From assembly GCF_003628505.1 (NCBI RefSeq), contig NZ_RBZP01000022.1, positions 1 through 59,672 on the forward strand: a stretch of DNA of 59,672 nt, written 5' to 3'. Under the pieces are notes generated by a model. That model had not been told where the DNA came from. It saw only the letters and a program-made list of their open reading frames with translations, and searched no databases. The position numbers were made by a program, and so were the translations under genes. Shown here piece after piece: positions 1-8,194 of this stretch (the first letter of the stretch is position 1; each line of letters begins with the position of its first letter). This stretch comes from Oceanobacillus halophilus (GTDB lineage Bacteria; Bacillota; Bacilli; Bacillales; Amphibacillaceae).

Positions 1-91
1 ACTTCGCAGTCAACGCACTATTTGTCAGCTAATGCTTACCGGCTGCACGGCGCATTCGGGACTCTCACCCTAAAGATGTATGTGCTGCCAC
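1..91 (-). mobile_element. Group IIC intron, 5' end (partial, cut by window edge)
   Basis: On the minus strand this begins GTGGCAGCAC and carries the block TAGGGTGAGAGTCCCGAA followed by a GTAAGCATTAGC-like segment. These resemble the start of domain I in bacterial group IIC introns such as the Oceanobacillus iheyensis intron, as I remember that sequence. It lies directly behind the terminator of the 3D-domain gene, the usual group IIC target. The same sequence occurs inverted at the right edge. The intron start is inferred; no reverse transcriptase is visible because the window ends here. Confidence 0.7.
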
Positions 92-95
92 TCGC

Positions 96-131
96 AAAAG
101 AAAGCATCCGATAAATATCAGATACTTTCTG
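96..131 (-). terminator. Rho-independent terminator of the 3D-domain gene
   Basis: On the minus strand an imperfect stem (AGAAAG.ATCTGAT pairing with ATCGGATGCTTTCT) is followed by TTTT and GCGA. It sits 6 bases past the stop codon. The intron begins 4 bases downstream of the T run. Confidence 0.7.
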
Positions 132-136
132 GATTA

Positions 137-1345
137 TTATTGAATAGTAACTTTCACCTTACGAACTCCCCAGCTTAACGCGCGTTGGCGTGTCGGCACA
201 TATACATCAATTTTATTTCCTTTTATTGCACTACCAACATCACCCGCAATAGCATAACCGTAACCTTCGACATGAACTAACGTCCCTAAAGGAATAACAC
301 TAGGATCTACTGCAATAACTTTTGAATTAGGATTTTTCTTTAAGTTAATTCCCGTTGAAGTAATCCCAGTACATCCAGCACAGTCAACCGTATAAGCAGT
401 TGCTGTTACAGTAATTACTTTCGCATCTTCCTCCTGCTTTTCCTCTGGGGATTCAGATGATTTGGAGCTTTCTTTCACTTCACTTTTATGCTCTAAATTA
501 CTATTTTCTTTCTTCTCAGATTTTGTCGTTTTATCAGTCGAGGCTCTTTGCGCTTTCGCTTCTTCTTTTGCTTTTTTCTCAGCTTCCCTCTGCGCTGCAG
601 CAATCTGTTCTTTTACTTCTTTTTCTACAGAAGCAAGATTACTGTCCTTCGTTTCCAGTTCTTCTACCAGTGAAGCTAACTCGTGTTGCTTGCTTTCTAA
701 TGCAGCTTTATTCCGTTCTATGTTTTGCTTTTCTTCAGTTATTGAAGCTAATGTCTCTTCTTGTTCTACCTTCATCGTATTTAACTCGGCCAATTTTTGT
801 AGAGCTTTTTCTTTATTTTCTTCTACTTTCTTTATATCGTTTTCAAGTTGTTTCATTAAAGAAGCATCTGATTCGACGATTTTATTTACGGAATTTACTC
901 TACTAATAAAGTCACCGAAACTGCTAGAGCCGAAGATTACCTCCAAATAACTTATGGAGCCTCCTGTTTCCTGATAGGAAGCCATTCTGTTTTTCAAAAT
1001 TTCATGTCGTCTCTCAATACTTGTCTCTAATTCTTTAATTTCTTCTTGTAAGAATTTAATATCACTTACTGTTCTATCTATATCTTTTTCCGTTTCTTCA
1101 ATTTGCGTTTGTTTTTCTGTTAATACTTGGTTAACTCGTTCAATTTCTGTATTTAAATCTTCCATTTCTTCCAGTATTCCTGCAATTTTTCCTTCAGCAG
1201 AAGATAAATTTTTCTGAATATCTTCTCGCTGTTCTTGAATATCTTTTAAATCATCTGTCGATTCTGCGTGGCTATAACTATTGTGAAATGGATTTCCTAT
1301 TACCATTGCAGTAGCTAGAGTAATTACAGTTAATTTCTTTTTCAA
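137..1345 (-). CDS. Secreted coiled-coil and 3D-domain cell-wall protein
   Basis: A 402-residue exported protein. Residues 1-27 form a signal peptide. Residues 30-265 are strongly coiled coil and include a PcsB/CwlO-like segment around residue 130 (SYLEVIFGSSSFGDFISR). After a charged linker, residues 310-402 form a 3D domain with its three aspartates at about 347, 369 and 380, in the contexts VDPS, AGD and IDV. 3D domains belong to the double-psi barrel fold of lytic transglycosylase-like wall enzymes, so a peptidoglycan-remodelling role is inferred. The start is TTG, chosen because AGGGGA lies about 6 bases upstream and the signal peptide begins immediately. It stands alone with its own terminator. 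Confidence 0.85.
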   Translation of the reverse strand: MKKKLTVITLATAMVIGNPFHNSYSHAESTDDLKDIQEQREDIQKNLSSAEGKIAGILEEMEDLNTEIERVNQVLTEKQTQIEETEKDIDRTVSDIKFLQEEIKELETSIERRHEILKNRMASYQETGGSISYLEVIFGSSSFGDFISRVNSVNKIVESDASLMKQLENDIKKVEENKEKALQKLAELNTMKVEQEETLASITEEKQNIERNKAALESKQHELASLVEELETKDSNLASVEKEVKEQIAAAQREAEKKAKEEAKAQRASTDKTTKSEKKENSNLEHKSEVKESSKSSESPEEKQEEDAKVITVTATAYTVDCAGCTGITSTGINLKKNPNSKVIAVDPSVIPLGTLVHVEGYGYAIAGDVGSAIKGNKIDVYVPTRQRALSWGVRKVKVTIQ

Positions 1346-1491
1346 CTTTTTCCCCTGCTTCCTTCATTACGAGTCTATATCCTAGTTATAAAATTTTACT
1401 AGTCTAATAGTTAGTATATCATGTACAAGTGACATAATTATTATCATGGTATTACAATTATATTTCACCTCTATTACGCTCTGCTCACAAA

Positions 1492-1536
1492 ATAAAACTC
1501 AACTTACATAATAGAAAGCTGAGTTTTCCATGTACT
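1492..1536 (-). terminator. Terminator downstream of the GGDEF-EAL gene
   Basis: An inverted repeat AAAACTCA..TT / AA..TGAGTTTT lies 35 bases past the stop of the minus-strand gene. It is followed on that strand by TTTTATTTT. Confidence 0.65.
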
Positions 1537-1570
1537 CTATACTTCTTACAAATATTGTTTGATTACATAT

Positions 1571-3634
1571 TCAGAGTAATTTCTCAAATTCGCTAACTGA
1601 TACAGGTTTACTGAATAGAAATCCTTGAAGTTCATTACATTCAAGTTTTTTTAATTTTTGAGCCTGTTCCTCGCATTCAACGCCTTCTGCAACTATGTTA
1701 ATATTTAATCTCTTTCCTAGCGCAATAATAAAACTAGTAATATCTTCGCTTTCTCTGTTTGTGTGAATATCCTTGATGAAATCCTTATCAAGTTTTAAGG
1801 TACTAAAATTAAACTTCCTTAGATAATCCAATGATGAATATCCTTTGCCAAAATCATCCAAGGCAATTTGAACTCCTAATTTTTTTAGACCTTCTATCTT
1901 ATCTACTAATTCCTGATCATTTTGAATGAGTATACTTTCCGTTATTTCCACTTCTAACCACTTGCCCTCTATTCCACTTTCATCTAAGAAGCTTGCAATC
2001 CTTCCTACCAAGTCTTTTTGCAAAAATTGAAGTGTAGAGAAATTAATGGATACTTTAAATATTTCCTTTCCCGCTTCTTTCCATTTTTTTACTTGTTTGC
2101 ATGCTTCCTGATAAACCCATTCTCCAATTCGAACAATCAATCCTGATTCTTCAGCTAGATAAATAAAGTCATCTGGATAAAGCATGCCTAGCGTTGGATG
2201 GTTCCAACGGATTAACGCTTCTGCTCCGCAGATTTTTTCACTTTTTGCATTCACCTTAGGTTGGTAAAACAGTTCGAACTCATTATTTGAAAGAGCCTGA
2301 TATAAATCGTGTTGCAGTCGAAGTGATTTGGATGCCTTCTCTAACATATCCGGTGTGAATATATAAAAGTCGCCTTTACCACGTTCCTTAGTTAAATACA
2401 TCGCTAAATCAGCTGTTCGAAGTAAAGAGTCTATATCTTCCCCTGATTCAGGAAAACTGCTGATTCCAATACTACCAGTGATGTTTAGTTCATACTGATT
2501 AATGGAAATCGTTTCTTTTAAACTGCTTTTTATAGATGTTGCTGTATTATATATTTCTTCATCATGTTTAATATTTGGTAGCATGATAATAAATTCATCC
2601 CCACCCCATCTACTAATCATTCCATTTTTAGGTACTGACCTTTTTAATACATGCGCAACTTTTATTAATAGTCTATCTCCACTCTCATGGCCTAATGTAT
2701 CGTTAATAGATTTGAAGTTATCTAAATCCACAAATAAAACTGCTAGCCTCTTCTTATTTTCTTTGCATGTTTCTAATTGTTTTTGCAATTTTTCTTCAAA
2801 AAACCTACGATTTGGTAAACCTGTCAGAAAATCATGATACGCGAGGTATTCTGCTTCTTCCTGTACTAATTTCAATTCTGTTATATCACGATAATTTACC
2901 ACAACTCCGTTTATGATTGGATCGGTAATGAGGTTTGTAGCGACCGCCTGAAAATAACGCCATTCACCATTTTTATGCTTTAAACGAAATTCAACTATTA
3001 GTGAGTCATTTGTGCCCTTAGTAAGAAGATATTGAAATTCCTTGCTTATTAATTCCTTATCATCTGGGTGAATAAGTTGATATAGATCACCTGACATTTC
3101 ATGGGATTGATATCCTAATACCGTTTCAAGTGATGAACTAAAATAAACAATGTTACCAGAACTGTTGATAATACTAATAATATCACTAGATTTCTTTATC
3201 AGATATCGAAATTTTTTATCTTGATTCTCTTTTTGTTCAAACCATTGCATGTATTGAGTTATATCCTTACCGATAACAAAAATGCCAAGGTTTTCATCAT
3301 CAACAGATATAGGTACAGCATCAGCAAAAATATTTTTTATCTTCCCGGTGCTATGTACTATTTTAAATTCTCTCCTAGTTATCTTCTCATTCAAGGTATC
3401 ATGTAAAAAATCCTTAACTTTACTTTTATCTTCCGGGTGTAAAATACGAAAAATCTTTTCATTTATTAATTCTTCTCTTTTGTACCCAGTAGTATCTGAG
3501 AAACCTTCATTACAATATATAATTTTCCCCGTGGTGTCTAATATATAAATCGTATCAGTATGTGAATTAAGCAGTTTATTATAAAAGCGATTATCCGCCT
3601 CCAAATAATGCTTTAATTTCTTATTTTCATTCAT
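1571..3634 (-). CDS. PAS-PAS-GGDEF-EAL cyclic-di-GMP signalling protein
   Basis: A 687-residue cytoplasmic protein without membrane segments. Two PAS domains (about 20-130 and 145-255) precede a GGDEF domain with an intact GGDEF motif at 344-348. An EAL domain follows, with EALIR at 472-476 and later DDFGKGYSS and AEGVE motifs. Both the diguanylate cyclase and phosphodiesterase signatures look intact, so either or both activities are possible. The RxxD inhibitory site expected five residues before GGDEF is absent (PKNG instead), which suggests no product inhibition at that site. The ATG is preceded by AAAGGTGATGCT. The gene is monocistronic and its signal is unknown. Confidence 0.92.
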   Translation of the reverse strand: MNENKKLKHYLEADNRFYNKLLNSHTDTIYILDTTGKIIYCNEGFSDTTGYKREELINEKIFRILHPEDKSKVKDFLHDTLNEKITRREFKIVHSTGKIKNIFADAVPISVDDENLGIFVIGKDITQYMQWFEQKENQDKKFRYLIKKSSDIISIINSSGNIVYFSSSLETVLGYQSHEMSGDLYQLIHPDDKELISKEFQYLLTKGTNDSLIVEFRLKHKNGEWRYFQAVATNLITDPIINGVVVNYRDITELKLVQEEAEYLAYHDFLTGLPNRRFFEEKLQKQLETCKENKKRLAVLFVDLDNFKSINDTLGHESGDRLLIKVAHVLKRSVPKNGMISRWGGDEFIIMLPNIKHDEEIYNTATSIKSSLKETISINQYELNITGSIGISSFPESGEDIDSLLRTADLAMYLTKERGKGDFYIFTPDMLEKASKSLRLQHDLYQALSNNEFELFYQPKVNAKSEKICGAEALIRWNHPTLGMLYPDDFIYLAEESGLIVRIGEWVYQEACKQVKKWKEAGKEIFKVSINFSTLQFLQKDLVGRIASFLDESGIEGKWLEVEITESILIQNDQELVDKIEGLKKLGVQIALDDFGKGYSSLDYLRKFNFSTLKLDKDFIKDIHTNRESEDITSFIIALGKRLNINIVAEGVECEEQAQKLKKLECNELQGFLFSKPVSVSEFEKLL

Positions 3635-3668
3635 AGCATCACCTTTTATTACAAATTATGTAAGGGTG

Positions 3669-3704
3669 ATTTAAAGCCACGCGCAGATACGCCTGGCTTT
3701 AAAT
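3669..3704. other. Perfect 11-bp inverted repeat without T run
   Basis: ATTTAAAGCCA and TGGCTTTAAAT are separated by 14 GC-rich bases between the DUF378 gene and the GGDEF-EAL gene. It could form a hairpin in either transcript. Neither side has the T run of a standard terminator, so its role is open (weak terminator, processing site or protein-binding palindrome). Confidence 0.5.
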
Positions 3705-3713
3705 CTCGTATGC

Positions 3714-4058
3714 TTAATCCTCTTCTCTTCCAGTTGGTCGTCTAAATTCTTCATAAGTCTGCAATGAGTGTGGAGTTGGATCATCAACATCTAATTCTTC
3801 AGCGAACTCTGTCCCATAATTTACTTGACCAGATGTTCTTGTTGGGCGATTTACTGGATCTTCCCCAATTGGATAAAGAAGTCTTGTTAAATAATACAAT
3901 CCACTTAATCCAACCAGGCCATAAACCACTCTTGATAGAAATTCGTTCTGTCCACCAAATATCGCAGCGACTAGATCAAATTGAAAAAATGCAATTAATC
4001 CCCAGTTAAGCGCACCAATTATAATTAATGTTAAAGTTAAGCTATTCAAAAACCTCAT
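3714..4058 (-). CDS. DUF378 family small membrane protein
   Basis: A 114-residue protein with two hydrophobic helices near the N-terminus: LTLTLIIIGALNWGLIAFF, then VVYGLVGLSGLYYLTRLL. This matches the DUF378 (YuzA-like) family. An acidic, proline-containing tail makes it longer than typical members. The ATG at 4058 is chosen because GGGAGGTGATGGC lies directly before it. An upstream in-frame ATG lacks this and overlaps the ribosome-binding site. The function of the family is unknown. Confidence 0.8.
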   Translation of the reverse strand: MRFLNSLTLTLIIIGALNWGLIAFFQFDLVAAIFGGQNEFLSRVVYGLVGLSGLYYLTRLLYPIGEDPVNRPTRTSGQVNYGTEFAEELDVDDPTPHSLQTYEEFRRPTGREED

Positions 4059-4126
4059 GCCATCACCTCCCAAAAATTACTACATTACACCATTAGTTTG
4101 AAACATTTATAAAAAAACATACATAC

Positions 4127-4164
4127 GGTGCCTGTCACTCCTCGTTTTTTGTCAAATTTTGTCG
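4127..4164 (-). repeat. Dispersed 30-bp repeat, copy 1
   Basis: GGTGCCTGTCACTCCTCG followed by TTTTGTC-type sequence. This is one member of the intergenic repeat family, with consensus TTCGACAAA..CCGGGAGGTGACAGGCACC on the opposite strand. This copy has a doubled TTTTGTC end. Confidence 0.75.
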
Positions 4165-4174
4165 GTGGTTAAAC

Positions 4175-4207
4175 CAAAAAAATGCCTCTACCTTTGAGTT
4201 AGAGACA
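4175..4207 (-). terminator. Terminator of the DUF6544-like gene
   Basis: On the minus strand TGTCTCTA pairs with TAGAGGCA (one G-U pair) and is followed by TTTTTTT. Confidence 0.75.
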
Positions 4208-4262
4208 TGTTAATGAGCATAGTAGTGCTAGAGAGTTCTTGCTACCGTAACGTTTCAAAAAT

Positions 4263-5351
4263 TTAATTAAAGGTAACATCGTATATCTCCAGCTTATACC
4301 AAGTGAACACTCCTTCATCCAATACCCAAGAGACATCCATTTCTATCGGTATTTTAATTCCATTAACTCTTCCATAATTTTTTACTTCACCAATACATTC
4401 TATAAGTTGGGCAGTTTCATCATGGTCTTTATATCTCATTGCGGATACCTTAAGCAAATCCCCGGTTATATCAAAAAAATAAGTAGCAGTGCCCGTAGTT
4501 CCACCATATTCCATCGTAGCCTTTGCTGTTGTCTCATCAATGGATTCCCAGGTTATAGACGGGTGAAGAGCTGCAGTGGGATACCAGGGCAACTCAAGTA
4601 AATATCTTTGTAAGGAGGATTGATTCACTTTTTCATTCTCAGCTACTTTTACAACAGGGATGACAGAAGCTATTTTCATGGTCATCTCTCCTGTCCCATT
4701 CTTAAAAACATCTATACCTGACACAGGAATAATGGGCATCATTTTCATGTTAACTTTCCATACAAAGCCCGGATCGTTCACTGTTATATATTGTTCGGCT
4801 TCCGCACTGGACCATTTTTCTTGATCAGGTTTTAGCTTCATCTGCCCTTTCTGTTTAAATGAAACGGTCTGGATTTTTTCCGTTCCTACTACCCCAATTT
4901 GCTGCAGCCATGTTTGTACTGGTATTGGAAGGTCCTTCAACATAGCTTCTGAAACAACTTCTCTTTCCGTGGATTTTTGCTGCTGGTACATTTCTTGTAT
5001 TTCACTCTTTACTTGATTATTCATATTCCAAGCTGCAGATCCGATGATTAGAACAACAAGAATAATTACATTTGCGATAGTACCGACTTTTGCATCCTGC
5101 CACGATAGAATAATCAATAGCTGCGAAATGATAACTGCAGCTCCCCCAAGTATCCACCACCAGTCTATGTTCCATAAATATAAGATGGCGACAATTAAGA
5201 AAAGGAATGCCGTTAACAACCAAATAATTCCCAGTGATTTTGAAATTTCCATTTTAAAGTCGTTTAATTTCATAAGATTAAATGCCTTCATAAATCCCAT
5301 CATATGAATCAATCCATGCAGTACAACAATGAGAACGAATAATATCCGCAC
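4263..5351 (-). CDS. Membrane protein of the DUF6544/DUF6920 type
   Basis: A 362-residue protein. The first 110 residues hold four hydrophobic helices, starting with RILFVLIVVLHGLIHMMGF. The remaining 250 residues are soluble and beta-rich, probably extracytoplasmic or membrane-apposed. The C-terminal part (PWYPTAALHPSITWESID, then GTATYFFD) resembles a DUF6544/DUF6920 protein of unknown function; this is family recall, not a search. The GTG start is preceded by GGAGAGGAGGAG. It is a single gene with its own terminator. No catalytic motif could be identified. Confidence 0.75.
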   Translation of the reverse strand: MRILFVLIVVLHGLIHMMGFMKAFNLMKLNDFKMEISKSLGIIWLLTAFLFLIVAILYLWNIDWWWILGGAAVIISQLLIILSWQDAKVGTIANVIILVVLIIGSAAWNMNNQVKSEIQEMYQQQKSTEREVVSEAMLKDLPIPVQTWLQQIGVVGTEKIQTVSFKQKGQMKLKPDQEKWSSAEAEQYITVNDPGFVWKVNMKMMPIIPVSGIDVFKNGTGEMTMKIASVIPVVKVAENEKVNQSSLQRYLLELPWYPTAALHPSITWESIDETTAKATMEYGGTTGTATYFFDITGDLLKVSAMRYKDHDETAQLIECIGEVKNYGRVNGIKIPIEMDVSWVLDEGVFTWYKLEIYDVTFN

Positions 5352-5562
5352 CTCAGCTCCTCCTCTCCTTTAATAAAGACAACTCCCTACTTTTAGTGTA
5401 AAAGAATATAAGTGTCACATGCCTTATAAACTTGACAATTTACTAACACCTGGATCATTTTCCATTGGAGTTGTTATATAGGCAAAGATGGATAAACAAG
5501 CTCTTAGAAATCTCAAAATTTATGGAGGTGAGATATAAATATATATATATTGATTGAAAACA

Positions 5563-5600
5563 TAAAATACTGCCACCTCCTTCCTCATAGGAGGTGACAG
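5563..5600 (-). terminator. Terminator of the cysteine-cluster gene
   Basis: CTGTCACCTCC and GGAGGTGGCAG form a long stem with one mismatch around a 9-base loop. On the minus strand a TATTTTATG tract follows. Confidence 0.75.
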
Positions 5601-5612
5601 ATTCTTAAGTAA

Positions 5613-6341
5613 TTAATTCATAGTACGAAGCCAGTTTGCTAAATAATCATGCGTATATACATCATCTGGATAATTAATAAAAGCAGTGTTTCCCTCTTCA
5701 TAGAGGAATTGCATAAATTCGTTTAAAGCTCCCATATACTGTTCATATAGAAATTCAAAACTAACTGTTTCCTTTGGCATGAGATTTTCTTCGCAGAAGG
5801 CTGGATCTGTATAATTTACATAGGTACGACATGGAATGGGCCGAACTTCATATGCCATACACTGATTCGTTTCCGTATCAAGTAAAGGGCAAGGAACAAA
5901 GCTTTTTCGATATTTTCTTTTAAAATCATCGTCTTCCTCATAATTCAAGGTCGTAATTTGGTCAATTTTCGAACCATACTTCTCATAATAATCCAATAGG
6001 TGCAAATGAATTTTTTGTTTTCTCTCTTGTGGGAATCTCTCGATAGCTTTCTTCATCATTTTCGCTTCCATTTCATTAATGATAATTGGAAAATAACAGC
6101 AAAAAGCACAACCTAACCGGCATGTTGCCTCCATTTTTACATTTGCTTCCATACTATCCATCTCATCACTGACTGTTTGCAATAACTCTTGGAAACTAGC
6201 TACTATTTTCTCTTCTGCAGTTGCGTCTTCCTCTGCCCATTTTTCAATAATCTTATAAAACTTCTCTTCATCTATCTCATATCTCTCCATCAACTGATTA
6301 CATTTATCCTGAACTTCTTCAAAGGTAAGAAATTGCTTCAT
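5613..6341 (-). CDS. YkgJ-family cysteine-cluster protein
   Basis: A 242-residue protein with a zinc- or Fe-S-type cysteine cluster typical of the YkgJ (CxxCxxCC) family. Cysteines lie at 74, 78, 81 and 82 (CRLGCAFCC), followed by a CPLLD..QC..RPIPCR..FC block around residues 165-205. The N-terminal third is helical and acidic. Family members are proposed metal-binding proteins of uncertain function. It is monocistronic with its own terminator. Confidence 0.8.
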   Translation of the reverse strand: MKQFLTFEEVQDKCNQLMERYEIDEEKFYKIIEKWAEEDATAEEKIVASFQELLQTVSDEMDSMEANVKMEATCRLGCAFCCYFPIIINEMEAKMMKKAIERFPQERKQKIHLHLLDYYEKYGSKIDQITTLNYEEDDDFKRKYRKSFVPCPLLDTETNQCMAYEVRPIPCRTYVNYTDPAFCEENLMPKETVSFEFLYEQYMGALNEFMQFLYEEGNTAFINYPDDVYTHDYLANWLRTMN

Positions 6342-6473
6342 ATAAATACTCCTTCACTCAACTTACAATCTATCTCTATTGTTAACGATATTTAACAAAA
6401 AGTAAACAGGATAAATCCTCCTCTACTGGACGTATTACTAGTTTATAAATGTTCCAATAAGTTCCAAACAACA

Positions 6474-6511
6474 TAAAAGTCCAGTAAATCCAAATTAAGG
6501 ATTTCTGGACT
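6474..6511 (-). terminator. Terminator of bioY
   Basis: AGTCCAG..ATCC and GGAT..CTGGACT form a two-part stem starting 12 bases past the bioY stop. On the minus strand TTTT follows. Confidence 0.75.
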
Positions 6512-6523
6512 GTTTGATAGGTA

Positions 6524-7099
6524 TTAAGCTGTCTCCTTTTGGTTACCAACAATAAGATTTGCTTGAAGCAGTCTTTGTCTCACTGTTATACCAATCCAGC
6601 TAGCGAGAAATGCTTTAATTAACCCTACAACTATAAATGGATAAACTCCAGCAGCCATTGCTGCCCCCCATTCCAAATCTAGTACGAGCTTTAACTGTAA
6701 GGTACCGAAAATCAATGTAACAACCATTCCCACTATATTCGCAAACAGTGCCATAGGAATAGTGAATTTCGTTTTTTCGAGTATTAGACCCGTTACATAA
6801 GCAGCAGCAATAAATCCAAAAATATAGCCGCCAGAAGGACCAACGAGTACTTGTGGACCTCCGCTAAAACCAGCAAAAACTGGTAGACCTACACCTCCAA
6901 TGGCCGCATAACATACCATTGCTATAGCACCTTGACGGCTTCCTAAAATGGTGGCAGCAATCCCAACTGCCAAAGTTTGTCCACTTATCGGAATAAGTGG
7001 GAGTGGAATTTCCACTTGAGCTAAAATTGCTGTTATTGCTGCAAATATAGAACAATTTATCAGCATCCGAAGCTTTGTATTTTTGTTATCCATATGCAA
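6524..7099 (-). CDS. bioY: Biotin transporter BioY (ECF S component)
   Basis: A 191-residue, six-helix membrane protein. GGVGLPVFAGFSGGPQVLVGP and the following GGYIFGF segment are diagnostic of BioY, the substrate-binding subunit of biotin ECF transporters. No energising ATPase genes are nearby; BioY usually uses a shared EcfAAT module encoded elsewhere. The TTG at 7099 lies six bases behind AGGAG, and an ATG two codons downstream is the alternative start. Regulation is evident: a BirA operator overlaps its promoter. It is monocistronic. Confidence 0.93.
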   Translation of the reverse strand: MHMDNKNTKLRMLINCSIFAAITAILAQVEIPLPLIPISGQTLAVGIAATILGSRQGAIAMVCYAAIGGVGLPVFAGFSGGPQVLVGPSGGYIFGFIAAAYVTGLILEKTKFTIPMALFANIVGMVVTLIFGTLQLKLVLDLEWGAAMAAGVYPFIVVGLIKAFLASWIGITVRQRLLQANLIVGNQKETA

Positions 7100-7141
7100 C
7101 TACAACTCCTTTCCCTTTTATAAAATTTTCTTATTATTTCG

Positions 7142-7195
7142 ATTGTATTTTAACACCTGTTAATTGTCAACTTATATTTTTATAAGGTAAACAAT
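7142..7195 (-). promoter_or_regulatory. bioY promoter with overlapping BirA operator
   Basis: On the minus strand TTGACA and TACAAT are separated by 17 bases (7142-7170), a near-consensus sigma-A promoter. Overlapping its -35 is ATTGTCAAC - 15 bases - GTAAACAAT (7163-7195), the spacing and half-sites of a biotin operator bound by BirA. The 15-base spacer is itself nearly palindromic. This implies repression by biotinyl-5'-AMP-loaded BirA. Confidence 0.85.
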
Positions 7196-7237
7196 TATTA
7201 CCCCCAATCAAAACCCCACTCGTCCAGCCGACAAATA

Positions 7238-7266
7238 CCGACAAAACTCGGGAGGTGACAGGCACC
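7238..7266 (+). repeat. Dispersed 30-bp repeat, copy 2
   Basis: CCGACAAAACTCGGGAGGTG followed by ACAGGCACC, in the leader between bioY and the MoxR gene. It carries an SD-like GGGAGGTG but no start codon at a suitable distance; the MoxR gene uses its own AAAGGAG. Confidence 0.75.
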
Positions 7267-7306
7267 GAAAAAAACTTTACAATGTTTGGGAAAGGAGTTT
7301 ATTTAA

Positions 7307-8179
7307 ATGAACACAGATTATCAATTACCAGAATCTATTTCTAACATTCTGGATCTAAATAAAAAATCAGAGTCTACTTTTATGGAGTTAATCCGTGATG
7401 GTGGTTATATGCCTCCGAATATGGATTTACTTGTGGATGCCATATCTGCTTTAAGTATGGGGAAGAATGTATTGTTAAAAGGACCTACTGGTGCTGGGAA
7501 AACCAAGTTTGCTGAAACGCTATCTCATTTATTCCGTCAGCCAATGTTCAGTGTTAACTGTTCCGTGGACTTGGATGCTGAAAGTTTGCTTGGGTTTAAG
7601 ACATTAGCATACGAAGGTGAGAAACAAGTAATTGAATTCATTCCAGGTCCGGTCATCAATTCGATGACACATGGAACTTTTCTATATATTGATGAAATCA
7701 ACATGGCAAAACCGGAGACACTTCCACTAATTAATGGAGTTCTTGACTACCGCAGAACGATTACCAATCCGTTTACGAACGAAATTGTTTCAGCAAAACA
7801 AGGTTTTGGAGTAATCGCAGCGATAAACGAAGGCTACATTGGTACTGTACCACTAAATGAAGCCTTGAAGAACCGCTTCGTAGTTATTGAAGTGCCATAC
7901 ATTGAAGGTGAGCAGTTAAAGAACTTAATCAACACCAACACACAATTAGAAGATGAGACGACAATCGATTTATTTGTTAAACTGTCTGCTGACTTAATAC
8001 AAGCCGTTTATCAAGGAAAATTATCAGAAGATGCAGCATCTATTCGTGCCCTTTTAGATGCTTGTGATTTAAGTGTATTAATTCCACCTAAACGTGCTAT
8101 TCAGCGTTCCATTGTTGATAAACTGGACGAAGATAGAGAACGTGAATTTGTCATGAATTTAACTGAAACACTATTTTAG
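7307..8179 (+). CDS. yojN: MoxR-type AAA+ ATPase (YojN-like)
   Basis: A 290-residue AAA+ ATPase. It has a Walker A motif GPTGAGKT at 59-66, a Walker B motif FLYIDE ending at residue 130, and a MoxR-style NVPLNEALKNRF-type sensor region. MoxR proteins act as chaperones that insert metals or remodel partner complexes together with VWA-domain proteins. The next gene, 15 bases downstream, encodes such a partner, and the pair matches B. subtilis yojN-yojO and the NorQ/NorD or CobS/CobT pairs. The ATG is preceded by AAAGGAG. The client enzyme is not encoded nearby. Confidence 0.88.
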   Translation: MNTDYQLPESISNILDLNKKSESTFMELIRDGGYMPPNMDLLVDAISALSMGKNVLLKGPTGAGKTKFAETLSHLFRQPMFSVNCSVDLDAESLLGFKTLAYEGEKQVIEFIPGPVINSMTHGTFLYIDEINMAKPETLPLINGVLDYRRTITNPFTNEIVSAKQGFGVIAAINEGYIGTVPLNEALKNRFVVIEVPYIEGEQLKNLINTNTQLEDETTIDLFVKLSADLIQAVYQGKLSEDAASIRALLDACDLSVLIPPKRAIQRSIVDKLDEDREREFVMNLTETLF

Positions 8180-8194
8180 ATAGGAGTAATCGTA

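Noticed and set aside
457-950. Two plus-strand open frames over the start of the window
   Set aside because: They are antisense to the Lys/Glu/Gln-rich coiled-coil gene, which gives Ser/Leu/Phe-rich shadow proteins; neither has a ribosome-binding site.
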